In this document: piece after piece, positions 11,920-22,521 of the stretch
How positions within the stretch are numbered: position 1 is the stretch's first letter
Layout: each line of letters starts with the position of its first letter
Source: Diatrype stigma
Taxonomy: Eukaryota; Ascomycota; Sordariomycetes; Xylariales; Diatrypaceae
Length of the DNA: 64,000 nucleotides
Assembly (NCBI GenBank): GCA_022225965.2
Contig: JAKJXP020000003.1
Span: 1 to 64,000, forward strand
Direction: 5' to 3'
Notes under the pieces: generated by a model
What the model was told of the DNA's origin: nothing
Databases searched by the model: none
Seen by the model: only the letters and a program-made list of their open reading frames with translations
Made by a program: the position numbers and the translations under genes

Positions 11920-12419
11920 TCAATGTTTCCTGCCTTCTGTCACTTTCTTCTTGTGACCTGTTGAATGCCTACCGAGAAATCAGTGGCTTACAAGGTTGAT
12001 ACGACTCCAGATTACATACCCGACTGGTATACTTCAAGTAACAAAGCCACGACATTATGTAGTTTTCGAAGGGTGGAGGGAAGGAAGAATGCCGTTACTG
12101 CTGCGAGTGCGCTGTGTCTCTCCGTTCGGTCGAACAGCCTTTGAATATTTGTTTGCTTTACTCTCGTCATAAATATTCATGAGAAGAAGGCTCGCACGCC
12201 TTCAAAGGGTTCACGCATATTTTCCAATTCCTTGGGTTCAAAAAACACCTTACAACGTAGGATTCCACCTTCGTGTATCAACGCACTACATCGGTGCCAC
12301 ATCTAGGTCACAGTGTCTGTCCCGGCCTAATCACGAACTACAAATTGGCGGCCGCCTACTCGGAATACGAATACGTTGTTGCTTAGGTAACTCAGGGTAG
12401 TGAACTATATGCTACTTTC
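11920..12419. other. intergenic, probable kinase promoter
   Basis: About 500 bp upstream of the kinase start. It contains CT-rich stretches but no clear TATA box. No convincing coding sequence is seen on either strand. Confidence 0.3.
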
Positions 12420-12421
12420 CT

Positions 12422-12583
12422 TTGCACACAGGGTGTCAAGCAACGCAATCTGTGCAGTGTGATGTCATCCATTTGGTGGACACCAGCTTCTGCAATCTGC
12501 AACACAATCAACGACAACCTCACCTCGTTACCCAACTGATTGCACAGTTGCCGTGGATTGCGTTGCTTGACAACCTGTTTGTA
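12422..12583. repeat. MITE-like element with about 29-bp inverted ends
   Basis: The arm at 12422-12450 and the reverse complement of 12556-12584 share the block TGTCAAGCAACGCAATC and nearly the same outer bases. They enclose about 105 bp with no coding potential. The layout resembles a short non-autonomous DNA transposon or a long hairpin. I could not find a clean target duplication, so the exact ends are uncertain. Confidence 0.5.
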
Positions 12584-13184
12584 CAGCCTCATCGAAACGC
12601 TTCGAGTTCCCCAACACATCCACATAGTACTACTCTGAGCAGCCCCATCTAGCGGTGAGGGATCCGATGGTATTACCTCATAGGATATATACTGAAAATA
12701 TTGAGACGCTCCAATAAGATCCCTGGTGTTGATGTATAGTATAATAGTATCATTGTTTTGTTACAGGGGCAGATTTCGTACCCCCAAAGTGCATTTTATG
12801 TTTCCAGTCATACGGGATATCAATTCAACCTGGCTCTGATGCTACTTGAGCATGCGGCTTCTAGGGAACCTTCTGATGAGGCGGTGTCTAATGCTAGCAG
12901 TGCATTGCCCTTGATTCCTCTACGTACTGATCATCGCTGTTTTTCCGAGGTCGCCCAGGCAAGATGAGTGGTACAATATAATGCGTCTCATATACCAATT
13001 AGACCATCTGGTGCACTCTTCTAGGTTGCCGTGGTAGAGTGGAAAATTGGAGTAAGTCTATATAAGCTTATATAATGAAGCTTTTTCTTAAACAGTTGCA
13101 CTTGTAGCCTGAATACTTCACGCACCCAGCCGCAATCTACGCCTTTCCCCTAGAGATCGTTTGAATACCACGTTTTTATATACC
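12584..13184. other. intergenic
   Basis: No supported gene. An open stretch at 12758-12967 has no recognisable motif, and its ATG context and composition do not distinguish it from chance. Confidence 0.3.
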
Positions 13185-13868
13185 ATGTACGAAGAAGCAC
13201 AAGATAAGATGAATCCGGGCAAAGCGGAATAGAGAGTGGCAGAGCTCGATGGACTAGCGGCACTTCAATACCACAGCCGCTTGACTCAATTCCTCCGTGG
13301 GGCGACAAGGCATGGATCCGGAGACAAAGCCACCATGGTTGATTTCAGGCCTCTCTATGTAGCCGCCATATACGACCTGAAGCGGCAACTGTCACGGGAG
13401 ATTACCATTATGCTCAAGGGCGATGTGACGGATCGGCAACTAGGAAGGGTGCAACGAATGCTGCGGAGATATAGTTGCTCCCCCCGGGACCTGCCTCACG
13501 CTATGAATGGAAGATGTTGTGTGCTGATAGTTTCTGAAGCAAACTCCCTGCAGCATTCCGAATTCATACATGCAAATCGACGGCACACGGATTTCGTGAA
13601 AGACATTGCAGCCTCTCGCATCGACAATGGATCGTCGTCTCGGCTACAAGCGGCGCTAAGATCAGACGTTGGGCTTGTATTACCATACCCTCAGCAGGCG
13701 TTGTACTCGGACGCGGACCTTATTGAATCGTTTGATCCCTTGGTCCTACGACAGAGCCGAAGCATTGGGAAGACGCGAGCCACACAACGACAGAAAACGC
13801 AGCGTCTCCAGGAACGCAAAAGAAGGAAGCTGAGGTTTGAGAGGGTCTTCTTCGCCATCGCGGGGTGA
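13185..13868 (+). pseudogene. hypothetical protein gene with an in-frame stop
   Basis: From an ATG at 13185 the frame gives 15 codons, a TAG at 13230-13232, then 211 open codons to a stop at 13866. The middle has amphipathic helical character (FRPLYVAAIYDLKRQL, then RQLGRVQRMLRRYS). The C-terminus is a very basic helix (TRATQRQKTQRLQERKRRKL). I do not recognise the family; the FRPLY...DLKRQL part loosely recalls fungal DUF6594 proteins, but this is weak. Normal codon composition over 200 residues supports a former gene. Either the TAG is a disabling mutation or translation starts at the later ATG near 13335. Confidence 0.35.
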
Positions 13869-14189
13869 CTAGTTATTTTCAAGTTTGTAGTTACTGAAAT
13901 TTGAAAACAATTAATGTGAAATTCTAAACCAAATGAGTGCCCCTGAGCATGGGGGTCATTAATATGCCCCATCCCTTCAGGGGCCCCTATTTCGGTAGGG
14001 ATTTGTGGGACGGGGGCTTAATCCGAATAGCGTTAGCGGGAACAAGAGGTTCCCCTTGTCCTAGCATCGAGGCTCGAGGGATAAGGTAAGGGATAGCTAA
14101 ATGACCTATTAACACTGGAAGTGTTATCAATAGTGTCTCTATCAATATTACTTACATAATTATATGTCTCGCCATTGCTGCTTTCCACA
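13869..14189. other. intergenic
   Basis: GC-rich stretch at 13935-14010 containing two oppositely read runs of GGGGC/GCCCC. It could be the edge of an old repeat. No gene is seen. Confidence 0.25.
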
Positions 14190-14515
14190 GGGCTCGGGAC
14201 GTGCTACCTACATTCGGTTCGTCGATTCTGGAGGACACCCCATGGGGCCACTACCTATCGCTTGCCACGACGCTTGGCCTGTCACGCCTCCCAGACGTAC
14301 GCAAGGTAACGCACCTCCAAATTAATCACTCATGCTGAATGCAGGATGCATAGAGTACAACACGCAGCATTGGAACGAAGAGGGGCTGAACATGATCGTT
14401 GCGTCGAATTACTCGGGACATTGGTTGTTGACTTTGATGCTATTGTGCAGCATGGTTCGTGAAATGAGCCGGATACTGGTAACATTGTCAAATTGATCTC
14501 ATGAGTACGTTGACT
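14190..14515 (+). pseudogene. short-chain dehydrogenase (SDR) fragment
   Basis: From 14334 the plus strand reads MLNAGCIEYNT, then ASNYSGHWLLTLMLLCSM and SRILVTLSN, ending at a TGA near 14494. This is the NAG motif plus the N..GHWLLTLLLL helix of fungal SDRs of the kind that reduce carbonyls with NAD(P)H. The following codons continue SHEYVD beyond the stop, as expected for a decayed copy. An upstream open piece (14190-14310, LPTFGSSILEDTPWG) may be part of it. The Rossmann GxxxGxG start and the YxxxK catalytic part are absent. A second broken relative lies at 43436-44635. Confidence 0.55.
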
Positions 14516-15202
14516 GTTCGAAAACTTGACGTGTCGACACGATGGCATACCTACATAGTTCCTTTACATCCGACGTCATCCGTTACTTAGTCCTGATGAT
14601 AAATGCAACGGGTCGATCCCTGAACAATGGGAGACAATCTTCCAGATTTAGAAAGATAAGCGCTGAAGAAAGGGCTGCCAGAATGTGCGCAATGTTGTGA
14701 ATGAATAGCGTTAGGTATGTGCGATTGGACGAAGGCGAGCGGGCACTTGTAAACTGGAGGTAAAAAGGTTACGAAGGGGATGGTCATTCGCAAATTGTAT
14801 ATATGCACTATTGAGATCTCATCATCTCAGTGAACTCCGCCGTCATCCGGGTTGGACACCGTGTTATACACTGAAGTAGCAATAAGGATGGCATAGCAGC
14901 TGCTCTGTAAATCTGATTGCACTGAACATCCTCGAAGATGAAAAAGATCAATTGTAGTTGAGATACATAATGCAGAATGACGTCCTAAGGAGGACCCGAA
15001 CTTTAGGGGCCGATATACCCGCTTATTTTAAGCCGAGTCGCCTCCGATCGGTGCCGCTCGGTCGCCCAAGTATAAATATAATACCGAACTACCACTACCT
15101 ACGACAACCCGGAACCGCCAGACCTCCAGATCCATCATCCTTCTACATCTTCCACCTCTACACTTATTTAACCATTGCATTTTGCGCGAAAGAACCTAAA
15201 CC
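14516..15202. other. intergenic, methyltransferase promoter
   Basis: No supported gene. A TATA-like AGTATAAATATAATA lies at about 15069-15083, some 120 bp before the methyltransferase ATG. It is followed by a C-rich leader ending ACCTAAACC ATGG, a good fungal start context. Confidence 0.45.
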
Positions 15203-16160
15203 ATGGCGCAATCGAAGCATAACGAGTACCTACCCGGCTACAAACCCTCGCAGGTCATCCACCACGAATGGCGAACAGCCGAGAACAGCGCGGGCTACCT
15301 CCTCCCGACGCTCCGCTCGATGCGCGAGAAGAACCCCAAGCTGCAGTTCCTCGACGTCGGCGCCGGATCGGGCACCATCTCGGTGGGCTTCGCCCAGCAC
15401 CTGCCCGAGGGCGAGGTCACCGTCACGGACCTGTCGGGCGAGATCCTGCGGCGGGCCGAGGGGTTCGCCGCCGCGGCCGGCTTGCAGAAGAAGAACATGA
15501 AGTTCCAGCAGGCCAACGCGTACGAGCTGCCCTTCCCCGACGCCTCCTTCGACGTCACGCACTGCCACCAGATGCTCTGCCACATGGACGCCCCCAGCGA
15601 CGCCCTGCGCGAGATGCTCCGCGTCACGCGGCCCGGCGGCGTCGTGGCCGCCCGCGAGTCCGACCTGGCCACGCAGTGCATCTGGCCGGAGTCGCCGGGG
15701 CTCCGCCGCTTCTTCGAGGTGACCGAGGGGATCTTCAAGGTCGCCGGCACGTGCTGGACCGGCGGGCGGCAGCTGCTCTCTTGGGCGCTCAAGGCGGGGG
15801 CCACCAGGGACCAGATCCAGGCCGGGTTTGGGACTTGGCGCTTTACTGCGCTGGAGGACAAGAATGTCTGGGGTAAGTATAACCTATATATACCTCTTGT
15901 GATCCGATCCTGTCGATACCTACATATGTAGTTGTGCGTGTTTTGAGGTTTCTGCGATGCTGACGATTTCCATTGTATGTAAAGCAACCGCGATGGCGGA
16001 ACGCATCCGAAACGGCGAGATGCGCAAGAAGGGCGTCGAGCTTGGGCTGATAACGCATGATGACCAGGTAGAGGAGATGGCCACGGCTTGGGAGGAATGG
16101 GCTAAACAAGACGATGCTACCTTGGGCATGTTGCATGGCGAGATTATCATTCAGAAGTGA
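15203..16160 (+). CDS. SAM-dependent class I methyltransferase (UbiE/Methyltransf_11 type)
   Basis: Two exons, 15203-15872 and 15985-16160, joined by a 112-nt intron (GTAAGT donor, AAAG acceptor); 281 residues. Motif I is LDVGAGSGTISVG (residues about 50-62), the SAM-binding glycine loop. VTVTDLSGEIL supplies the acidic residue at the end of strand 2. NAYELPFPDASFDVTHCHQMLCHM and LREMLRVTRPGGVV match motifs II and III. The C-terminal exon (MAERIRNGEMRKKGVELGL, then AWEEWAKQDDATLG) is typical of small fungal cytosolic methyltransferases near metabolite clusters. The substrate is unknown. It is convergent with the FAD oxidase gene 188 bp away; shared regulation is only a guess. Confidence 0.85.
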
Positions 16161-16348
16161 GCAATATGACATGACAGTAGGCGATGGCAATGTAGGTAAA
16201 CCATCAAGTCAGCAAAAGTTTTCCGTTCATTCCACCAAGATACATGTGATAGAATCCGCAGAATAACTTCAGGCTCAGTCCTAGTCGGCCAAGGTTTGAT
16301 ATCGACCCCTTGAGACTAAAAGTGGACAAAATTCCACTGCACTTATGC

Positions 16349-18021
16349 TTAGACGATAGGAACATAATGCCGCATCCGGTTTTCCGGATCCCACCGAGCC
16401 TTCAGCTCTCTCAGCTTCTCCAGCCGCCACTCCTCCCAGCCGTAGACCGCCTGCAGGCTCTCGTCGCCGTTCGCGTAGTTCACGTACGCCCGGAGGTGTG
16501 CCGGATCGTCGCTCCCCTGCAGCAAGTGCGTCCGCAGCTTCTTTCCGAACTCCTGCGCGAGCGGGTCGATGGTCGCGTTGGGCTGGTACTGCACGTACGA
16601 GGTCACGAGGATCTCGTCGCCTCGGTGCGGAAACGCCGAGCTCTTCTCGTCGACGGCCTGCACGCCCTGGGTCGAGTAGCCCTCCAGCAGGAAGAAGGAC
16701 CCCGCCAGCTCTGGCACGTTTCGGAACGTCTCGTCGATCTCGTCGTAGACCTTGCGGACGGCCGCCGTGTTGTACGACTTCAGCCCGATGGGATATCGGA
16801 GGGACATGAGACCCTTCGCACAGGCGGGGCTGTCTTCGCCCTGGAACGTGATCGCTGCCAGTTCTGGTATGGTTGCTTCGCCCGCGTTGACGGTCATGGG
16901 ACCAATGTCATGAATCGGTTTTGCGTATTTTCGGGCTTCCGAGACAGGGCCATCGTAAATGATAGCGTACCAGATGATTGGCTATACACCATTAGCTTTG
17001 GGTGCGGCAAGAATCTAGGTAGGGTAGCTTATCACGTACATGGTCGGGGTCGATCTCGGCAACCTTGATGATATAGCCCCAGTGTGTGACTTCGGGTGGC
17101 TGGCTTTTCAGCATCTCGTTCGTGAGGTCGTATAGGGCTTCGAGCTTGTCTCCCGAAAAGACGAAAATCTCGTAAGACCACTTTGGGTTCTTGATGTCGT
17201 AGACCCGATACTCCCATTCGGTCACAAGGCCGAAATTGTGACCCGCGCCCCTGATCGCCCAGAATAGCTCCGGGTTCGAATCTTCGGACACCGTGACGGC
17301 ATCTCCGTTTGGAAGAACAAGCCGGGCGGAGATGACCTGGTCGGCGAGGAGGCCGTATTGGCCCTGGAGCCAGCCGTGACCGCCTCCGAGGGTGACCGCG
17401 GAGAACCCGACGCACTCACAAATACCGGTAACTAAAGCTGTCAGGGTCTGAATGCTCATAAGGCGATGCGAGTCAGCAACTCACCCGTTCGCTTCCCCGC
17501 TTCGGCCAGGCTTCCGACAACATCTTTTATCGTAGCTCCTCCGCCGATTGTAGCAGTCTTGCCGTCTTCCGACACCTTTACTTGGTTGAGCTTTCGGAAG
17601 TCTATCTGAATAGCGCCCTTGGCGGAAGCCAACGCTTCCGTTGCACCGTGGCCCCCAGACCTTGCAATGAATGGTACACCATGCTCATTGGCATATAGCA
17701 CCTACCAACTCTGTAAGCGTAAACTCCCTTCTAGGCAATAATCAAGGGAGGCCTTACCGTCTGCTGAACATCGTCTTCAGTAGCGGCCTGTACTACGGCC
17801 GCGATACTAGGGGCGTGCCACTCCCTCCATCGACTTGTCAGGCTTGCAAAGTCCGCATCTCCCGGCTGGAGGATAGATGCCTCGGACGACAGCTTTGTTC
17901 CAAGGTCTGCCGAGAAGTTGATGTTGCTAGCAAGTAGCGACGCCAGTCCTAGTTTGGCCAGTGCCTTCTGAGGTGACCAGTTGTTCAAAGCATAAGCAGC
18001 GCCCGCAGCGATGACCTCCAT
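16349..18021 (-). CDS. FAD-linked oxidoreductase, berberine-bridge-enzyme type
   Basis: Four exons: 18021-17758, 17701-17485, 17431-17040 and 16981-16349; 501 residues, usual size for fungal BBE-like oxidases. The FAD_binding_4 fold has RSGGHGATEA with His106, the normal site of 8-alpha-histidyl FAD. GICECVG with Cys165 sits where BBE proteins carry the second, cysteinyl, FAD link. LGGGHGWLQGQYGL and RGAGHNFGLVTEWEY follow. The C-terminus (YVNYANGD, then YGWEEWRLEKLRELKARWDPENRMRH) is the BBE domain. Such enzymes oxidise alcohols or C-N/C-C positions of secondary metabolites using O2 (family knowledge). I see no clear secretion signal, though the first 30 residues are Ala/Leu-rich. The introns are phase-consistent throughout. 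Confidence 0.88.
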
Positions 18022-19077
18022 GTTGAAGCAGGGTGGACAGGAAGCCTCGGTTCTGTGCTGGGACTTCTCAAGTGAAGGACTAAGAACTTGGTTTGAAGTG
18101 GAACGCGAGGGGCGTTGTTATATAAGACTCGGTTAGTTAAGACTTGCAGATCGATCATTGATGTGTGTTGGCATATGCCTGCGTGCCTAACACCCTTTTT
18201 ATATCCCCACTCCACACCCGTTAATCATTCTGGTCTATACAAATCTCATCTTCATAATTCCTGACTCTGAAAAAGCTACTCGGTCTTCAAGTGTGATATA
18301 TAATACGATAACAGTTATCCCTGGTGCCGACATTGACATCCCTTTGGACATAGAAGAAAGGCATCACGGCCCTCCAACTTTTCTGTCGATGGTTTTTCTT
18401 CATACATTCGTAGTCTCACACCGCCTTGTCGGTATTTGGATACCCAGGCAGGGGGCCTCAATGATAGGTCGATATAGTTTGCAGGCATAGTTTCAGTTGA
18501 TAGTTCCACTTGGTCCACTCTGTACTGGGGTATATATCCCCTTATGCCTTTGTGGTGTGTGGAATACGCTAGTACGCCAAAAGATATGCTGTTGATAACA
18601 ATTGCTTATTACCATTTATATCGGACATGGTGAATGTTATATAGGGTCGGCGAATACCATTGCGTCAATTTATCCATGGGATTTGGCAGGAATCCCGTAT
18701 CAAGTAGCAAAGACGAATTATATTGCAGTATGACACACACCAGCTACAGGACACATATTCTAATGGATGGAACGTCGATAGAAGGAAAAGAGTCTATTTA
18801 CATGGGTGTAGAGCTAGCGCAACCACAAAGGATGCGTAGGAAGTTTGCAGATGTTTATTGCCGAACTGTGCCCCTATTAGCCCCTATATATACATATCGA
18901 CTCGATATTGGAACAGTCTAGTAGCATTGCGCCATACCACCTACCAAATCTCAAGAAACCAGATTTTATCGATCTAGTCGCCCATAAAGGTTTCCATGGG
19001 ACGACTGTAGTAGGTACTCCATCAGTGGGAATTCCAAGAAACCAGGCCCTCAAATACCCAATCCGCCGTTGAACGCC
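18022..19077. other. intergenic, FAD-oxidase promoter side
   Basis: About 1 kb without a supported gene. It is moderately AT-rich beyond 18290, with scattered TATATA runs. A 95-codon open stretch at 18634-18921 shows no domain and has stop-poor but unpatterned codons; I leave it out. Confidence 0.3.
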
Positions 19078-19428
19078 TCACATCCACCAGATTTCTCCGG
19101 CGCCCTTACCCGCCTGTATTTCTTCCAGGTGTTCATCAAGTGTTTTCCTAAGCCTTCCGGCGATCTCCTCAGCGGGTGGCGGACCTGACGGCCTCTGAGC
19201 GCCGGGTTTTGCCACGGAGGGTCGGACCCACGGCACGCTCGTGGCCCCCGCGATCGTTTCACGTATAGACGCAAAGTCATCATGGGTGTATCCGGCACCC
19301 ATTATGATGACATGGGGCCTGGGATACTCGATCCCCTCTAGAGTGCGCTTCTCCGTAGTAGTGGACATGAGCGCCGTGACAGCCGCACGCGCAGCCTCTG
19401 GATCTGAACAGACTTTAATCACTGCCAT
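19078..19428 (-). CDS. small hypothetical protein, 116 residues
   Basis: ATG at 19428, stop at 19078. The N-terminal half alternates beta and alpha character: a helix DPEAARAAVTALMSTTT, then YPRPHVIIMGAGYTHDDF and IRETIAGATSVPWVRPS. The tail is acidic and helical and ends in EIWWM. VIIMGAGYTHDD looks like a nucleotide- or substrate-binding turn but is not a full Rossmann motif. I do not recognise the family. It may be the last exon of a longer gene, since proteins with this feel often have a preceding Rossmann half; no such exon is clear upstream. It lies in the metabolic block, so a biosynthetic role is possible. Confidence 0.5.
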   Translation of the reverse strand: MAVIKVCSDPEAARAAVTALMSTTTEKRTLEGIEYPRPHVIIMGAGYTHDDFASIRETIAGATSVPWVRPSVAKPGAQRPSGPPPAEEIAGRLRKTLDEHLEEIQAGKGAGEIWWM

Positions 19429-20433
19429 ACAGCGTTAGCAGCTGAATCTTTGTGCGGTATTCTCGTTAATCGTTTGTACCATTGAACTCCGGCTTAACAA
19501 TATCCGATGTTGCTTGGATATGCGAAGGGAGCTTGCCGCATAGGAGAATTGGAATTGGGGCCATCGTGTATGCTACAGCAGGGGATGATTCTTAGACCTC
19601 GGTGTTTTGCGAGTAACTTCTCACCTAGGAAGGCAGTCGTGTGCTATTTATGTGTTCCGTATACGTGGTTGAAGACCAATAAGCAGCATGTCCCCTGTGC
19701 TGTGTAGGGCTGAGTAGCTACCTACTTGGGAACGACAAATCCGAAGCTCAGCTTACATGCCTCTCGGCGCCACAGATTGGAGATTTCCGAAGGTAGGACC
19801 AGGATCTCGGGACCGAATAGACGATGGCTACAGAAATTCCATGTTGATATTGGGTAGAAAGTCAATGACGTTAGTGTGCTAGGAACGGTAGCGCAACGCT
19901 TCTGCAGCGACATGTCGTATCACAATACATGACTCGGTCCCGTATGCTCACCCGTCTCGGGCCTCGCACTTAACTACGGTCCGCGATATAAGCTCGTGAA
20001 ATATAACATTCACAAACATAAGCGACTATACGTAGTTATAACTAGGCGAGCCATTCACAGTACCGTATAGGGACAAATTGAGACCCCTGGGCCTAGTTCA
20101 GGAAGCGCTTGCGGTATCTTAAATTCAAGTCTGGCTTCTTTCCATGTTGGCTACATAATATATAGAAGATATCGATTGTATTGTACACGTACACACAAAG
20201 ATCTTTGGTGCAAGATGTATTATACAGTAAAGACAGGATCTCGAAGTTGGCGACGACGATCCTAGGCCCCTTAACATGAAAAAGCAGGGGTGGTTCTGAA
20301 GACGAGAGATGAGAACATATTAACCCTCAAATGCTTGCTCCCCCTATCTTTGTCCGTAAGACTGATTACCGTGCTCTCAATTCGTATTCACACAAATTTA
20401 CCACCCCATACTAGCGATAAGCGTTGTGGTACG
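19429..20433. other. intergenic
   Basis: About 1 kb with no supported gene, RNA or repeat. The open stretches are short and unpatterned. Confidence 0.3.
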
Positions 20434-20805
20434 TCACCGCATCCCTGCCCCTGCGGCCCTGCCGCTGCTGCCACCAACCCCTGATTGTCCGGCGAAACCA
20501 AGCAAGGCCGCTGCATCGCACAAGCAGGTAAGGAGGGCGCTCATCGGAAGTAGGCCTGGCGTGTTGCCGGAGACCATAATATTGACACTTAATATGATCG
20601 TGAGGTTAGACGCGACAGAGCGCTCGGCTGCGACGACTATAAAGGGGTTGGATGCGGCGGATCGCAACGCGGTGAGTCGCGGGGACAATCCGAATCTTTC
20701 GGCGTACGCTTCGGGCTTTGGTACGTCCCATGAGCCCATGGAGTTCCCGATGATACCTATGAGGCCCGCTGTCCAACGGGGGAATTTCTGGGATTCGAGG
20801 TAACG
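20434..20805 (-). CDS. small membrane protein fragment, DUF4267-like
   Basis: The open frame runs from just after a TAA near 20809 to a stop at 20434; its only early ATG is at 20739. The reading is a Gly/Ile-rich segment (FPRWTAGLIGIIGNS), then YAERFGLSP, NPFIVVAAERSVASNLTIIL and SALLTCLCDAAALLGFAG. This order, with a short helix, FGLP-like turn, G.RDla-like helix and a last helix with an Asp, resembles the four-helix DUF4267 membrane family. RSVA replaces the usual RDLA. The lack of an ATG before the first helix means a missing first exon or a truncated gene. Function unknown. Confidence 0.4.
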   Translation of the reverse strand, partial: RYLESQKFPRWTAGLIGIIGNSMGSWDVPKPEAYAERFGLSPRLTALRSAASNPFIVVAAERSVASNLTIILSVNIMVSGNTPGLLPMSALLTCLCDAAALLGFAGQSGVGGSSGRAAGAGMR

Positions 20806-21038
20806 TTACGTGTTCAATACGTCGCGTTAAATCTAGGTATCATATTACGAGACTGATTCATTGTTCTTTGGCAAGCCATCTCTCACATAAGTAATCAATT
20901 CAACTCAAGATCAACCGCTCTGCAACGAATTCTTTAAGATTATTATATCCAGTGCGTCTATAGATTCTGTTCATGAATACATAGATACATAGTTTCAAGT
21001 CGTCATTATACTGAACGCCCGCATAATCACGGGGTCAA

Positions 21039-22100
21039 CTATACGCCACTCGCATATAAGTTCCCTCCAGCAGCCAAGTCGAAATCCATACACTCCTGCA
21101 ACCCACATACTTCAAATGCTGTCTTGGGCGGATACTTCGTCGGAGGTGCTCTTCCAGTGTCTCTCAATACAGCGGATGCATCAGAAACCCCTTCTAACAC
21201 AGCAGCTAAGGCCAGGCCAGGAAATATGATCATCTTGAACCCTAGGTTCTTGGCCTCATCCACCGACAACTCCGGCGACACGCCGCCGGGGACGCAGTTG
21301 AACAAGACGGGCGTGGGTGCCAGGTCTTGACATATTCGCCGGCCTTGGTCTGCAGAGGTGATGCCTTCCAGGAAGGCTACGTCTGCACCGGCTTCGATGG
21401 CCTTCTCGAGGCGGGTACGCGCGCTCTCGTATCCCAGTGACTGCAAAGCATCCGTGCGAGCGATGATGACAATGTCGCCGGCTTCCCTCTCCCGCGCCAG
21501 TACAGCCGCCCGAATTCGCGAGATGAACTCGTCTTCAGGGACGATTTGCTTCCCTAATAGGTGACCGCATCGCTTTGTCTGCACTTGATCCTCGATGTGT
21601 AGAGCGGCAACACCCGCTCGCATGTACTGCGAGACCGTTCGACCAACCATCAACGGTCCTGAACCCAAGTTAGAAGTCATGTGGTGGGGACGGGCGATGC
21701 CTGTTGCTTACCACCGTAGCCAGTATCAGCATCAGCAATCAGTGGCACTGCTGGGTTGATAGATGCTATCATAAATGCCGAATCTCGCATGTCGTTGAAA
21801 GTAGCGACGCCTATATCCGGCATGCCAAGGCGAGACATTGTCGTCCCTGCCCCTGTCTGAGATTTGGGAGTCAGCCCAGCATTCCATTCCATGAGTGATT
21901 CTAGCAGTTCCCCATACCATATATAAATATTCAAAACCGGCGCTCAGAGCAATACGTGTTGTGAAGCCATCGTAGACGCCGGGCGCGACGATTATTTTGC
22001 TTGGATCTGCAAGGGCGTGGCGGAGACTTGTGGTCGCCGTTGAGGCCTGGGACCCATTGTGCGTAGTGCCTGTAGAAGTCGACATGATTACCGTTCTCAT
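21039..22100 (-). CDS. isocitrate lyase/PEP mutase family protein (2-methylisocitrate-lyase-like)
   Basis: Three exons: 22100-21918, 21856-21712 and 21658-21039; 315 residues, the size of single-domain PEPM/ICL lyases (shorter than 500-residue glyoxylate ICL). APGVYDGFTTRIAL and TGAGTTMSRLGMPD are the N-terminal blocks. PLIADADTGYGG carries metal-binding aspartates, LHIEDQ the next acidic pair, and KRCGH (Cys140) the catalytic signature. IIARTDA and ADVAFLEG follow. Family members cleave 2-methylisocitrate or related acids to pyruvate/glyoxylate plus a dicarboxylate, or hydrolyse oxaloacetate; the substrate cannot be told here. ATG at 22085 is an alternative start. It is divergent from the aconitase-like gene. 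Confidence 0.85.
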
Positions 22101-22521
22101 TACTCGTCAATCAGCAAATAACTGAACTTCTCTTTTGAGAGTTGCGGGTTCTGCTTCATGTTATAAGTTGCATCCATGGGCAACTGATATCACAACGGCC
22201 TATCACACGCTTGCCGATGTTCGCCGAGGTTCGCCGGACCTTGCCATATCACTCCCCTCCCTATGGCAAACCCCACGACAGCGTTCTGAATCCTGCACGC
22301 TCTCCACTATGACATATTGATGAAGTTGACTGAGCTAAATGGGCGCTCAGGAGTGGAACATGTGCCGAGGTGTGGTGAATCTCGGCAAAAAGGTATCGCA
22401 AGCGCGTTCATATAAGAACAGGGACGATGGCCCTCGGCCGATATACGATGTAAGTGAAAAGGCACATCGATAAACCCACAACCCTCAAGTATACTATAAG
22501 TGATTTTCTCTTGCGAACGAC
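22101..22521. promoter_or_regulatory. shared divergent promoter of the lyase and aconitase-like genes
   Basis: 421 bp between two divergent starts. It contains TGCCGAG (22363-22369), an 11-nt spacer and CTCGGCA (22381-22387), a perfect inverted repeat of the CCG/CGG type that Zn2Cys6 regulators bind. A run of TTGCCGATG, TTCGCCGAGG and TTCGCCGGACC spans 22211-22240 at 9-10 bp spacing, and another CTCGGCCGA lies at 22433-22441. Recurrence of CCGAG/CTCGG suggests one regulator controls both genes; this is inference. Confidence 0.5.

Noticed and set aside
12422..12584. Hairpin as a non-coding RNA gene
   Set aside because: Long loop and no promoter or terminator; the layout fits a MITE better.
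15230..15987. Long open frames on both strands over the methyltransferase
   Set aside because: They are shadows in GC-rich coding sequence; only the plus-strand frame from 15203 has SAM-methyltransferase motifs and a clean intron.
18634..18921. 95-codon frame between the FAD oxidase and the small hypothetical gene
   Set aside because: No domain, no intron signals, and AT-leaning intergenic composition.
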